Part shown: one piece after another, positions 11,205 to 21,362 of the stretch
Numbering within the stretch: the first letter of the stretch is position 1
Layout of the letters: the number at the start of each line of letters is the position of its first letter
Assembly: GCA_024229515.1 (NCBI GenBank)
Contig: JAAESI010000153.1
Span: forward strand, 35,146 to 99,145
Direction: 5' to 3'
Length of the DNA: 64,000 bases
DNA from: Pseudomonadota bacterium
Lineage (GTDB): Bacteria > Myxococcota_A > UBA796 > UBA9615
Notes under the pieces: generated by a model
Database searches by the model: none
What the model was told of the DNA's origin: nothing
The model's input: only the letters and a program-made list of their open reading frames with translations
Program-made: the position numbers and the translations under genes

Positions 11205-12892
11205 TGCCCATCGTCCGCCGCGCCGCCGATGTGGCCCTGGGCACGGCCCAGGTGGTCAAGGATCTGGGCCGTCTGCGCGAGATCGTGCAGATCCTCAGCA
11301 AGCACGGCCTGGGCTGGCTGGTGGCGAGCATCGAGGTGCCCGGCGTCGGCATGCTCCGCCGCATCGCCCCGGACCAGAGCCCGGCGCAGCCCACGCCGGA
11401 ACGGATCTGCGCGGTGGTGCGCGAGCTCGGCCCCACCTTCGTGAAGCTCGGGCAGGTCCTGAGCACCCGCGACGATCTGGTCGGGGAGGCCTACGCAGAA
11501 GCGTTCAGTTCGCTCCAGGATGCGGTCACCGAGTTCCCCTACGAACAGGTCCAGCAGCAGATCCGGAACGCCTTCGGGGAGGATCCGGAGACGCTGTTCG
11601 CGACGATCGACCCGGTCCCCCTGGCGGCGGCGTCGATCGCCCAGGTGCACCGGGCCACGCTCAAGACCGGCGAAGAGGTGGCGGTCAAGGTCCAGCGGCC
11701 GGGGATCCGGACGAAGATCCAGACCGACCTGTCGATCCTCGACTTCCTCGCGCGGCAGGTGGACGCGCAGCTGACCGGGATCGGCGTCGTCGACTTCAGC
11801 GGCGTGGTGGCGATGCTGCGGCGGTCCATCGCCGATGAGACCGACTTCCGCATCGAGGCGTCCAACACCGAGGTCTTCGCGGAGAACTTCAAGGACGACC
11901 CCAACATCGTCATCCCCGCCATCTACAAGGACTACGTCAGCGCCGAGGTGCTGACCCTGGAGTTCATCGACGGGGTCAAGATCAAGGCGGCGCGCGAGGC
12001 CGGCTACGACATGCACGTCGTCGGCGAGCGGTACCTCGCGGCGGCGTTCCAGATGCTGCTGGAGGACGGCGACTTCCACGGGGATCTGCACCCCGGGAAC
12101 GTGCTCGTGCTGCCGAACGAGCGGCTCGGGCTGCTCGACTTCGGCATGGTCGGGCGCCTCACCGAGGACATGAGGACGGACCTCATCGCTATCTTCTTCG
12201 CCCTGCAGCGCCGCGACTACCGGACCATCGCGCGCATCTACTGGGAGCTGGCGATCAAGCCCGGGCAGGTGGACTACACCGCCTGGGAGACCGACGTGCA
12301 GGGGCTGATGGAGCGGCACATCAAGGGCCGCTCGATGGCCGACGTCGACATCGCCGACTTCCTCGCCGAGCTGCTCCAGAAGGCGAGCAAGCACGGGGTG
12401 CGGGCGAGCCCCCTCTACACGATGTTCTTCAAGGCACTGATCACGACGGAGGGGCTGGCCAAGATGCTGCTCCCGGAGGTCGACCCCATCGGCAGCATGC
12501 AGCCCTACGTCGAGCGCATGGTGCGCGAGCAGTACAGCCCCGATCGCCTCAAGGCGGAGGCCTTCTACTTCGTCACGTCGTTCCGCTACACCGCGCGCCG
12601 CCTGCCGATGGTGTTGGGGCAGCTCATCGCCGACTTCCAGGAGGGGCGGCTCCGGCTCAAGTCGATCCACCAGCTGGAGCCCGGCGACGCGATCCGGCTG
12701 GAGCGCCAGGTCAACCGCGTGGTGCTCGCGATCGTCTTCGTCGGGTTGATCCTGGGGAGCAGCATCGCGCTGGATGCGCCCGGTCCGAAGCTGCTGGGCA
12801 TGCCCGTGGCGGCGACGCTCGGCTACGTGCTCGCGGGCGGCGTCTTCGGCGCGCTGTTCCTCGCGATCCGGCGCAGCCGCAAGCTCTGGTAG
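11204..12892 (+). CDS. ABC1/UbiB family atypical kinase
   Basis: LGPTFVKLGQVLSTRDDLV, AAASIAQVHRATL, DGDFHGDLHPGNVLV, LLDFGMVG, C-terminal TM helices. Confidence 0.93.
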   Translation: MPIVRRAADVALGTAQVVKDLGRLREIVQILSKHGLGWLVASIEVPGVGMLRRIAPDQSPAQPTPERICAVVRELGPTFVKLGQVLSTRDDLVGEAYAEAFSSLQDAVTEFPYEQVQQQIRNAFGEDPETLFATIDPVPLAAASIAQVHRATLKTGEEVAVKVQRPGIRTKIQTDLSILDFLARQVDAQLTGIGVVDFSGVVAMLRRSIADETDFRIEASNTEVFAENFKDDPNIVIPAIYKDYVSAEVLTLEFIDGVKIKAAREAGYDMHVVGERYLAAAFQMLLEDGDFHGDLHPGNVLVLPNERLGLLDFGMVGRLTEDMRTDLIAIFFALQRRDYRTIARIYWELAIKPGQVDYTAWETDVQGLMERHIKGRSMADVDIADFLAELLQKASKHGVRASPLYTMFFKALITTEGLAKMLLPEVDPIGSMQPYVERMVREQYSPDRLKAEAFYFVTSFRYTARRLPMVLGQLIADFQEGRLRLKSIHQLEPGDAIRLERQVNRVVLAIVFVGLILGSSIALDAPGPKLLGMPVAATLGYVLAGGVFGALFLAIRRSRKLW

Positions 12893-12893
12893 C

Positions 12894-14624
12894 TCAGAAG
12901 ACGCCCGGCGGCGTCAGCGCCTCGGCGCCCTGCGAATCGGTGGCCTGGTAGCGGCAGGGGATGCCGTCGCCGTCGAGATCGGCGGTGCCGTAGACGGTGA
13001 AGGACTGGCCGTCCTCGCTCACCTCGACCCAGTAGACGCCGCGAACCTGGCCGTCGGGGCTCCAACCGAACGCTTCCCACTCCGGCGTGGAGACCCAGTC
13101 GATTCCGTCGCCGTCCAGCGCATCCAGACCCCGGGGCGCCGGCGGCAGGGCGACGTAGGTGTCGTGCTCGGCCCAATGGGCCTTTTGGAACGTTCGGATG
13201 GCGTCGACGTTGGTCGGCAGCTCGGTCCGCTTCGCGCGCTTCTGCATCTGGATGAAGTTGGAGATGGCCATCGCGGCGGTGGTGCCGAGGGCGAACTGCA
13301 CGGCGCCGGGGCCGACCAGCGACAGCTCGGCTTCCAGCATCCCCTCGACGGTGCGCAGGCGGAGGATGGCGGGCCACTCGCCGTCGCCGGGGAGCGGGAA
13401 CACCGACAGCAGGTTGTTGGCCGAGATGGTCACGCTCCAGTCGGCCGCCGTGTCGGTGTGGGCGGCGGGGGCCCAGGGCTCGCCCTCGCCCAGGGCGGCG
13501 GAGGCGGTCGCGGCCAGGTTCGTGCCCAGGTACAGCGCGTCCCGGGTGAGGTGGAACCCGTACTGCTCTTCGCCCCGGGTCAGCTCGTAGGCCTTCCCGC
13601 TGATGCGGTTGAGCGCCCACGAGGGGTCGGCCTTGACCACCTCCTTGAGGGCGCGCGCCAGGTGGAGGGGCTTGAGCGGCTGGCCCTTGACGGTCTTGGC
13701 GCGGAGCGCGACCACGAACTCGATCGGCTCGCCCGTCTGCTGCGCGACCAGGGGGCTGTTGAGCAGGGCGATGGTCGCCCCGGGCTCGATCACGATCGCC
13801 TCCCGGAGCTGGTCCAGATCGAGGACGGGGAGCGGGATCAGCTCCGACAGCGGCTTCGTGCCGAGCACCTCCAGCAGGGGCGCCCCGAAGCTGCCCACGA
13901 GCACCGGCGGCTCCTTGCTGGTGCCCATCGCGACCCAATCCGAGGTGGTCGCGACGTAGGGCGGGAGCACGTCGGGCGCGTCCATCTGGAGGCGGAAGGT
14001 GGCGAGCTCGGCGGTGGGATCGGGCATCGGCACGAACAGCCGCAGCGTGCCGATGTTCGCCAGTCCCTTGGGGGCGTCCTCACCCTTGGGGGGACGCATC
14101 GTGATGCCGCAGCCCCCGGTCCGCCACTCGGCGGGGAGCTCCTCGAGCGAGGCTCGTTGCAGCGCCACGCCGGGGGCACCCAACCGCAGCACGCCGTCCT
14201 CGAGGGCCGCCTCGAAGGGCTCGTCGTCCATGGACCACGTCCAGGCCCCTTGCGGGAGGCGGGTGAAGGACTCGTCGGGGGCCAGCAGGGTCAGGAACGC
14301 CTCGGCGGCGGTGTCGTCCCCGGCGAAGTCGACCTCGATGACGACCTCCGGGTCGTCATCGCCGATCAGGTGCATGCGCACGGCGCCCTCGGCGTCGAAC
14401 CCGCCAGCCTCCAGCAGATCGCGAGAGGCGAGGCTCATGAGACCGTTGACGAAGGGCTCGTCCAGGAGCTCGGGGGCCTGCCCGAGGACCGGCGCCATCA
14501 TGCCGCCGACGCTGTCGGCGACGTTCCCCATCGGGGCGCACTCGGCGTAGAACCGGCCCGTCTCTTCGGCGGCGGCGGGGGTGGCGAGGAGGAGGGCGGG
14601 CAGGAGCAGGCAGAGGCGTCGCAT
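12894..14624 (-). CDS. secreted protein with C-terminal pilin-like domain
   Basis: Signal peptide; C-term AMAISNFIQMQKRAKRTELPTNVDAIRTFQKAHWAEHDTYV...VEVSEDGQSFTVYGTADLDGDGIPCRYQATDSQ. Confidence 0.75.
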   Translation of the reverse strand: MRRLCLLLPALLLATPAAAEETGRFYAECAPMGNVADSVGGMMAPVLGQAPELLDEPFVNGLMSLASRDLLEAGGFDAEGAVRMHLIGDDDPEVVIEVDFAGDDTAAEAFLTLLAPDESFTRLPQGAWTWSMDDEPFEAALEDGVLRLGAPGVALQRASLEELPAEWRTGGCGITMRPPKGEDAPKGLANIGTLRLFVPMPDPTAELATFRLQMDAPDVLPPYVATTSDWVAMGTSKEPPVLVGSFGAPLLEVLGTKPLSELIPLPVLDLDQLREAIVIEPGATIALLNSPLVAQQTGEPIEFVVALRAKTVKGQPLKPLHLARALKEVVKADPSWALNRISGKAYELTRGEEQYGFHLTRDALYLGTNLAATASAALGEGEPWAPAAHTDTAADWSVTISANNLLSVFPLPGDGEWPAILRLRTVEGMLEAELSLVGPGAVQFALGTTAAMAISNFIQMQKRAKRTELPTNVDAIRTFQKAHWAEHDTYVALPPAPRGLDALDGDGIDWVSTPEWEAFGWSPDGQVRGVYWVEVSEDGQSFTVYGTADLDGDGIPCRYQATDSQGAEALTPPGVF

Positions 14625-14636
14625 GAGCGACGGAGC

Positions 14637-15848
14637 CTACTCCTGGTAGTCCAGGTTCGGCCCCTCCCAGGACCCCTTCCCCAGGTTCTCGGCGCGCTGC
14701 ACGGCGTCCTTGCCGAAGCGCTCGCGGATCGAGTCCATGGTCTCCTCGGCCTTCCGCTTCTTGGTCGGGCCTCCGGCGAACAGGTCCAGCTGGAGGGGGT
14801 CGTCGGGGCGGACCAGGTCGTAGGCGGCGAGGCCGACGAGCCGGAACGGCTCCGTGTACTCGAAGGCGTCCAGGAGCGGGACCGCGGCCTTGTACAGCTG
14901 GTCGCCGACGTCGGTCGGGGGATCGAGCACCCGCTGCCGGGTCATCAGCTGGAAGCTGGCGGTCTTGAGCTTCACCCGCACCCCGCGGGCCAACCAGCTC
15001 TTGCGGCGGAGGCGGCGGCCGATGCTCGCGGCGCTGCTGCGGAGGTGCTCCTGGATGACGGCGCGATCGCTGACGTCCTCGGCCAGGGTTCGCTCCGAAC
15101 CGATGGAGCGCATGCGCCGCGAACGCTGCACGCGGCGGGCGTCCTGCCCGTTGGCGAGGCGGTACAGGTGCGTGCCGCCGTTATCGCCGAGCACCCGCTT
15201 GAGCCAGTCGAAGTCGGCCGCGGCGACGTCGCCGATTTTGTCGAGGCCGAGGGCGGCGAGCCGCTCGCCGGTCTTGGGGCCGACGCCCCAGAGGGCGCGC
15301 ACCGACAGCGGGGCGAGCCAGTCCTTCACCTCATCGGGGTGCACGACCGTCAACCCGTCGGGCTTGCGGAAGTCGGAGGCGACCTTGGCGACGTACTTGG
15401 TGGCCGAGACGCCGACCGAGACGGTCAGGCCGCCCGTCGCCTCCTTCACCGCCTCCTTGAGCTTGCGGCCCATCTCCAGGGGCCCCCCGAAGATGCGCTC
15501 GGCGCCGGACATCTCCAGGAACGCCTCGTCGAGGCTGAGGGGTTCGACGTCCGGCGAGAAGTCGCCGAACACGCTCATCACCTGCTTGCTGATCTCGCTG
15601 TAGCGGTCGAACCGTGGAGGCACGACGATCGCCTGCGGGCAGAGCCGCTTGGCCTTGGACATGGGCATGGCGGAGCCGACCCCGAACGGGCGGGCCGCGT
15701 AGCTGGCGGTGAGTACGACGCCGCGCCCGGAGTTGGGGCCGACGAGCAGAGGCTTGCCACGGAGGGAGGGGTCATCCAGCTGCTCGACCGCCGCGTAGAA
15801 CGCGTCCATGTCGGCATGCAGGACAATGCGGGGCCAGCGCTCGGACAC
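14637..15848 (-). CDS. dinB: DNA polymerase IV (Y-family)
   Basis: VLHADMDAFYAAVEQLDDPSLRGKPLLVG, DVEPLSLDEAFLEMSGAERIFG, SVGVSATKYVAKVASDFRKPDGLTVV. Confidence 0.96.
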   Translation of the reverse strand: MSERWPRIVLHADMDAFYAAVEQLDDPSLRGKPLLVGPNSGRGVVLTASYAARPFGVGSAMPMSKAKRLCPQAIVVPPRFDRYSEISKQVMSVFGDFSPDVEPLSLDEAFLEMSGAERIFGGPLEMGRKLKEAVKEATGGLTVSVGVSATKYVAKVASDFRKPDGLTVVHPDEVKDWLAPLSVRALWGVGPKTGERLAALGLDKIGDVAAADFDWLKRVLGDNGGTHLYRLANGQDARRVQRSRRMRSIGSERTLAEDVSDRAVIQEHLRSSAASIGRRLRRKSWLARGVRVKLKTASFQLMTRQRVLDPPTDVGDQLYKAAVPLLDAFEYTEPFRLVGLAAYDLVRPDDPLQLDLFAGGPTKKRKAEETMDSIRERFGKDAVQRAENLGKGSWEGPNLDYQE

Positions 15849-15883
15849 GCCCCGACTATACAGACGTTCAGTGGCAGATTGCC

Positions 15884-18800
15884 CTAAAGATCACCGAACC
15901 CGACGGTCTCGTCGCGGTCGGGGATGTAGCCGCCGAGGACCTTCTTCATCAGGTCGCGGGCGCGATTCTCTTCGTCCTTGTCGGCGAACTTCGTGTTCAA
16001 CGTCCAGACCGTGATCCAGTCGTCCGCTTCGGCGCTGTAGCGCTTGAACTCGAGCTTGCCGCGGGCGATGCCGCTGTGGATGCACCAGAACCACTCGGGC
16101 GCGCCGGAGGCCTCCCAGTCGGACAGCCAGACCGCGGTCCAGTCCTTGGCGTCGCCGTGGATGTGCATGACGCCGATGCTCTCGACTTCGGCGTCCAGCA
16201 GGATCTCGTCCTCGTCCACGGAGAAGTAGACGAACTCCGGGTAGTCGGCCTCGTCCAGGGCCTTGGAGCCGGAGTCCTCGTCCAGGGCGTCGCCGCCGTC
16301 GTCCCCGAGCAGGTCCTCGTCCTCGTCGAGGTCCTCCTCGTCACCGAAGTCGTCGCCGAAGTCGTCCTCGTCCTCGAAGTCGTCGAGATCGGCGAGGTCG
16401 TCGAACTCATCCTCTTCGGGCTCGGGCTTCTTCTCCTTCTTGGGCTTCGGCTCCTTCTTGGCCTTCGGCTTCTTCTCCTTCTTGGGCTTCGGCTCCTTCT
16501 TGGCCTTCGGCTTCTTCTCCTTCTTGGGCTTCGGCTCCTTCTTCGGCTTCGGCTCGGTCTTGGCCTTCTCCTTCTTGGGCTTCGGCTCGGGCTTCGTCTT
16601 CTCCTTCTTGGGAGCAGGCTCGTCCTCCTCTTCATCCTCGAAATCGAAGTCGTCCTCGTCCTCGTCCTCGTCGTGGTCCTCGTCGGCCTCCTCGACCTCG
16701 CCGCCGGCGTCCTTGCCTTCGTCCTCATCCTCGAAGTCGAAGTCGAAGTCGAAGTCCTCGCCCTCGTCCTCGTCGTCGAAGTCGAAGTCCTCGTCGAGCT
16801 CGGGCTCGCGGGCCTCCTCCTCCTCCTTGCGCTTGCGCTCTTCCTCGGCCTTGCGCTCCTCCTCGCGGCGGCGCTCCTCCTCGGCGGCCTCACGCTCCTC
16901 CTCGGCGGCCTCACGCTCCTGCTCCTCGCGGCGGCGCTCCTCTTCCTCGGCGCGCTCCTCCTCCTCGGCGCGGCGGCGGCGGTCGTCGTCGGCGCGGCGG
17001 CGCTTGGCGTCCTCCTCGGCGCGGCGGGCTTCCTCCTGCTCGGCCTCGCGGCGGTCGTCGTGCTGGGCGCGGCGGCGGTCCTCTTCCTGCTGGCGGCGGC
17101 GGTCGTCGTCGCGGGTCTTGCGGCGCTCCTCGCGGCGGCCGTCCTCGACGTCCTCGAACTCGTCCATGTCGACGTCGTCGAAGTCCCAGTCGTCGTCGTC
17201 GTCGTCGTCGCCGCTGGCGCGCACGTAGTCGCGGTCTTCTTCTTCGTCGTCGTCCGACTTCTTGACCGTCATGCCGGCCAGCGGATCGTCGTCGTCCTCG
17301 TCCACCCGACGGCGGTCGCCGCTGCTGCGGCGCGGTCCGCTGCTGGCGACCAGGTCCTTGCTGAACACGGTCAGCTGACCGGACGCCGAGGCGCTGTTGC
17401 CCGACGGCTCCGACACGGTGACCTTGTAGGTGCCGTCGCCCGCGGCGATCTCCTCGGGGATCTCCATGTCGATGCCGAGTTCGTGGTAGCCGATGCTGCG
17501 GGTGAGGGTGAACGAGTCGGTCGTCGAAGCCCCCTCGACCGTGTAGTCGAGCTTGACCGTCAGCTTGACCTCGTCGTCGACGGACCAGCCGCCAAGCTGC
17601 AGATCCATCAGCAGCTCGACCTCTTCCTCGGGCACCACCACGGCGGGATCGAGGTTGGCGCTGTGCAGCTGCAACGGCTTGCCGATGTGGAGGAACTCCT
17701 CCCGCTCGCCGGGCGCCGGGATGCCGTCGATCTCGAGCCGCGTGAGCACGCGGTAGGAGCCGTTGCCCAGGCTGCTGGGCACCTTCAGGTAGGTCGTGGT
17801 CGCACCTTCACCCTCGGACGGGGTGACGGAGCTGCTCTTGGCGGTGAAGCCGGCGACCGGTTCGCCCGCGGTGTCGAACACCGTGGAGACGACCTGGAGC
17901 TTGGTGTCTCCCGGGTCGCCGTCAACGGCGTAGGCGATCTTGACGGGGATCGTGCGGCCCCCGCGGGTGGCCAGGTACGGCTTGGCTTCAGCGGGCGTGC
18001 CCACCGTGACCTCGCGCAGGCGGACCTCGATGTCGCTCCCTCGGGAGGCGAGCTCCTCGCGGGCGCGGTCTTCCTCACGGCGGCGATCGTCCTCGCGACG
18101 TCGGTCGGCTTCGCGCTCGTCGGCCTCAGCGCGGCGCCGGTCCTCGGCCTCGCTGGCGGCTTCCTCTTCACGCTCGCGCTGCTCGTCGATGCGCTCCCGC
18201 TCCTTGCGGCTGAGCGACTCTTCTTCGCGCCGGCTCATGCCCGAGTCGGCGGGGGCGGAGGCGACCGCGTAGGCGCCCTCCTCCATGTCGAGCATGCCGC
18301 CGCGGAGCACGCCACCCAGCTCGACCGCGTTGGCCTCGCCCTCGTACGCGAGGGTCCAGAACTGGTCGTACTCCTCGACCGGAGCGTCGAACCGGGAGCG
18401 CAGTTGGCTGTACCAGTTGCCCAGGTCCTGCTTCACGACGTGGACCTTGTGGGTCTTGTCGGAGTCGTCGTCGTCGTCCCGCTGGACCATGCGCAGCGGC
18501 CAGTGGTTGGGGCTGCGGGCCATGCCCTGGATGGCCCGGGCGTCCTTGCTGTCGGCGTCGCGGGCCCACTTCTCAGCGACCTTCTCGACGCTGCGGCGGG
18601 AGACTGTGCCGCCTTCCCAGTCCAGCGCCAGCCCCTGCATCCAGCGGTCCAGGTGGCCGCGGTAGAAGAGCATCTTGTCGTCCACCTCGAAGAAGGGCAG
18701 CTCGCCCTTCTGCACCGACCGGGCGAAGAACTCCGGCGACGTCTTGCAGTACAGGTGCGCCTCGTCGAAGCCGATGAACAGCGGCGTGTAGAAGTAGACG

Positions 18801-19774
18801 AAGACGAAGATGTCGGCTTCCTGATCGAAGCCCCGGTCGCCCTCGACCTCGCCGTTGATGGCGAGGGTGGAGATGCCGTAGCGGGTGGGGTGCTTGACCC
18901 GCTTGTCGTCCCACTCCCAGTCGTCGCTGTGGGTCTTGAGGATGTCGGAGACCTTGCCGTCGCCCTCCAGCACGCGGGTGCGGTACCGCGCCGACGTGAG
19001 CACGTCCTTGACGCCCTCGCGGTCGCCCTCGTCCCCCGGCCAGACCCGCATGGAGCCGGCCTTCAGGATGTCGCGGCCGATGATCTTCTCGACCGTCTCC
19101 TGGCGCTTGATGCGGTCTTCGCCGGAGTCGTAGGAGCGGCCCTTGTACTTGACCCACGCGCCCTCGCCGTCGTCCGGCAGGGGGTTGATCTTGGGCAGGC
19201 GGGCGTCGCCGCCGGTCCACTGGTCGGGCGTGCTCTTGAGTCCGAGCGCCTCGACGATCGGATCGTCGTCGGCGTCCTCGACGTAGACGCCGGTGACGAC
19301 GCGCATCTTGTTGGGCTGGGTGTGGTTGACGACGTCGCCGCTGGGGCCGATCAGGATCGGCGCGGTAAAGCCGACGAAGCCTTCTCCGCGCTCGCCGGGG
19401 AGCTCGAAGGTGAGGAGCACACCGGGCTCCTCGGGCCCGCTCAGCAGCGCGTCCGCGTCGTCGAACGAGAACATGGTCGCGGTCATCGACTCGAGCGGCC
19501 GCTCGCTGTCGATCGCCGCTTCGAGGGCGGGCGCGACCTGGTCCTCGAACGAGGCTTCCGACGGCACGTGGATGACGTACATGCCATCGAGGGTGCGGTA
19601 CGCCTTGCCGCCGCCGGCCCCCTTGCGGATGACCTTCCGCTCCATCTTCTTGGGCGAGACCGAGTTGGCCAGGAGGCCTTCGATCTCGAGCTTGCGGTCA
19701 CGCCCCTCGGCGGGCGTGCTGATTGTTACGAGCAGCAGCGCCGCCAGCGCGAAACGGGGGATCCAACTCTTCAT
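15884..19774 (-). CDS. large secreted protein with charged low-complexity region
   Basis: 1296 aa, signal peptide, Arg/Glu coiled-coil-like tract, Asp/Glu/Phe acidic tract, 14-aa Lys/Pro/Glu tandem repeats, globular C-terminus. Confidence 0.8.
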   Translation of the reverse strand: MKSWIPRFALAALLLVTISTPAEGRDRKLEIEGLLANSVSPKKMERKVIRKGAGGGKAYRTLDGMYVIHVPSEASFEDQVAPALEAAIDSERPLESMTATMFSFDDADALLSGPEEPGVLLTFELPGERGEGFVGFTAPILIGPSGDVVNHTQPNKMRVVTGVYVEDADDDPIVEALGLKSTPDQWTGGDARLPKINPLPDDGEGAWVKYKGRSYDSGEDRIKRQETVEKIIGRDILKAGSMRVWPGDEGDREGVKDVLTSARYRTRVLEGDGKVSDILKTHSDDWEWDDKRVKHPTRYGISTLAINGEVEGDRGFDQEADIFVFVYFYTPLFIGFDEAHLYCKTSPEFFARSVQKGELPFFEVDDKMLFYRGHLDRWMQGLALDWEGGTVSRRSVEKVAEKWARDADSKDARAIQGMARSPNHWPLRMVQRDDDDDSDKTHKVHVVKQDLGNWYSQLRSRFDAPVEEYDQFWTLAYEGEANAVELGGVLRGGMLDMEEGAYAVASAPADSGMSRREEESLSRKERERIDEQREREEEAASEAEDRRRAEADEREADRRREDDRRREEDRAREELASRGSDIEVRLREVTVGTPAEAKPYLATRGGRTIPVKIAYAVDGDPGDTKLQVVSTVFDTAGEPVAGFTAKSSSVTPSEGEGATTTYLKVPSSLGNGSYRVLTRLEIDGIPAPGEREEFLHIGKPLQLHSANLDPAVVVPEEEVELLMDLQLGGWSVDDEVKLTVKLDYTVEGASTTDSFTLTRSIGYHELGIDMEIPEEIAAGDGTYKVTVSEPSGNSASASGQLTVFSKDLVASSGPRRSSGDRRRVDEDDDDPLAGMTVKKSDDDEEEDRDYVRASGDDDDDDDWDFDDVDMDEFEDVEDGRREERRKTRDDDRRRQQEEDRRRAQHDDRREAEQEEARRAEEDAKRRRADDDRRRRAEEEERAEEEERRREEQEREAAEEEREAAEEERRREEERKAEEERKRKEEEEAREPELDEDFDFDDEDEGEDFDFDFDFEDEDEGKDAGGEVEEADEDHDEDEDEDDFDFEDEEEDEPAPKKEKTKPEPKPKKEKAKTEPKPKKEPKPKKEKKPKAKKEPKPKKEKKPKAKKEPKPKKEKKPEPEEDEFDDLADLDDFEDEDDFGDDFGDEEDLDEDEDLLGDDGGDALDEDSGSKALDEADYPEFVYFSVDEDEILLDAEVESIGVMHIHGDAKDWTAVWLSDWEASGAPEWFWCIHSGIARGKLEFKRYSAEADDWITVWTLNTKFADKDEENRARDLMKKVLGGYIPDRDETVGFGDL
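16418..16543 (-). repeat. three tandem 42-bp repeats encoding KKEPKPKKEKKPKA
   Basis: KKEPKPKKEKKPKA-KKEPKPKKEKKPKA-KKEPKPKKEKKPEP in the 15884..19774 ORF. Confidence 0.8.
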
Positions 19775-19778
19775 GGGT

Positions 19779-21362
19779 CTACTCGTCCTTGTCCGCGGGC
19801 GCGGAAATCGGGTCGCCGTGTTCGTCCAGCATCACGATGGGGCCGTAGCCGAGCGCGGTGACCTGCTCGCCCACAGTTTGCACGATGTTTCGGTCTTGTC
19901 CGTCACGGGTTTCGGCGCCCATGTCGATCTCGTGGTTCCAGTCCCCGACGATCACGATCGCCAGGTGGGCCGGGTCGACGATGGACGCAAGTTCGGCCTG
20001 AGCCGCTTCGATCGTCACGGCCCCGACCCGCTCCCGCAGGCCGGAGAGCCAGCCGGCGGGTCGGCCGACGGCGTCGGAGTGGCCGTACTGGCCGAGCACG
20101 CCGCCCAGGTTTTCGAAGTTGGCGGGCTGGCCCTGCACGAGCCGGCTCGTCGCCGCTTCGAACTCCTCGGCGGTGATGGGACGCTCGGCTACGATCTCGC
20201 TGATCTCCTTCATGAACTCCTGCAGCGACAGGGCCGTCGTGGCCGCCTTCACCGACGAAACGGCCCGGAACATGCCGCCCTGGGCGTCGCCGCTCAAGCG
20301 GGTGCGGGCGCCGTACGTGTAGCCCTTGTCCTCGCGCAGGTTCATGTTCAATCGGCTCGTGAAGTAGCCGCCCAGCACGTTGTTGGACACGGAGCGCAGC
20401 GTCTGACGGTCAGCGTCCCACGCCGGAGCGAGGTTCCCGACCGACAGGTACGACTGCGACGCGCCGGGGCGGTCGATCCAGTAGATGGTCACGCCCTGCT
20501 GCGGAGCGGCCTCGACCGCCGGCGCCGTCGGACGAGCGGCGGCGTCGCCGGTCGGCCACAGACCGAAGTGCTTCTCCAGCAGCGCGGTCATGTCCTCGAC
20601 GCTGCTGCGACCGGCTGCCACGATGCTGGCGTTGTCGGCGTTCCAGACGCTGGCGTGCCACGCCACGAGGTCCTCGCGGGTGATCGCGCCCACGGTCGCC
20701 GCATTCCCCTCCGTCGGCCGGCCGATGTACGCGTCGCCGAAGATGATCTTGGCGAACGCCTCGTAGCCGACCGTCTGGAGTTGGTCGCGGGAGGTGAGGA
20801 TGCGGTTCAGGCGGTCGCCCCGAACCCGCTCGACGTCGTCGGCGTCGAACGTCGGCGCGCCCATCATCTGCGCGGTCAACGCGAGGGTGGCGTCGAGCTT
20901 GTCCTCCAGGCTGTCGACCTGGACGTACGAGTACTCCAGCGCCGCGCCGAAGCCGACCGAGGAGGCCAGCCGGAGCAGCTCGTCGCTCAACTGCAGGGCG
21001 TCGTAGGGGCCAGCCCCCTCGTTGAGCATGTCGGCGGTGAAGTCGGCGAGGCCGGCCTTGCCCGCGGGGTCCGCGGAGCTGCCGGTGTGGATGTTCACCC
21101 GGAGCTTGGCCAGCGGCACCTTGCCCGCCTGCACGAACGTCACCGGGATGCCGTTGCTGAGGGTGAAGGTGGTCGCGGCGGGGACCTCCCAGGCGGGGAT
21201 GTCGCCGGGGACGGGCATCGCCGGGTGGTCGGACGCGGCCGGCTCCTCGACGGGCGGCGGCTCGGCGGTGCCGGAGGTCTCCGGGGGCGAGCCCTGGAAG
21301 ACCGAGCAGCACGACGACAGGAACAAGGCGGAGGCGGAGAGGACGGCGGCGGAGCGGATCAC
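19779..21362 (-). CDS. M16 family peptidase-like lipoprotein, partner subunit lacking HxxEH
   Basis: Lipobox LFLSSCCS; M16 pattern TFTLSNGIPVTFVQAGKVPLAKLRVNIHTGSSADPAGKAGLADFTADMLNEGA with no HxxEH. Confidence 0.85.
   Translation of the reverse strand: MIRSAAVLSASALFLSSCCSVFQGSPPETSGTAEPPPVEEPAASDHPAMPVPGDIPAWEVPAATTFTLSNGIPVTFVQAGKVPLAKLRVNIHTGSSADPAGKAGLADFTADMLNEGAGPYDALQLSDELLRLASSVGFGAALEYSYVQVDSLEDKLDATLALTAQMMGAPTFDADDVERVRGDRLNRILTSRDQLQTVGYEAFAKIIFGDAYIGRPTEGNAATVGAITREDLVAWHASVWNADNASIVAAGRSSVEDMTALLEKHFGLWPTGDAAARPTAPAVEAAPQQGVTIYWIDRPGASQSYLSVGNLAPAWDADRQTLRSVSNNVLGGYFTSRLNMNLREDKGYTYGARTRLSGDAQGGMFRAVSSVKAATTALSLQEFMKEISEIVAERPITAEEFEAATSRLVQGQPANFENLGGVLGQYGHSDAVGRPAGWLSGLRERVGAVTIEAAQAELASIVDPAHLAIVIVGDWNHEIDMGAETRDGQDRNIVQTVGEQVTALGYGPIVMLDEHGDPISAPADKDE

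Noticed and set aside
12774-15887. 1037-aa plus-strand ORF
   Set aside because: Overlaps the 3' end of the ABC1 kinase gene and is antisense to the pilin-fusion gene and dinB; no recognisable domain.
16418-16543. CRISPR-like direct repeats
   Set aside because: Contiguous 42-bp coding repeats with no unique spacers and no cas genes; protein tandem repeat.
16076-19861. 1261-aa plus-strand ORF
   Set aside because: Antisense of the 15884..19774 secreted protein; Leu/Val/Arg-rich low-complexity translation caused by high GC and charged repeat codons.
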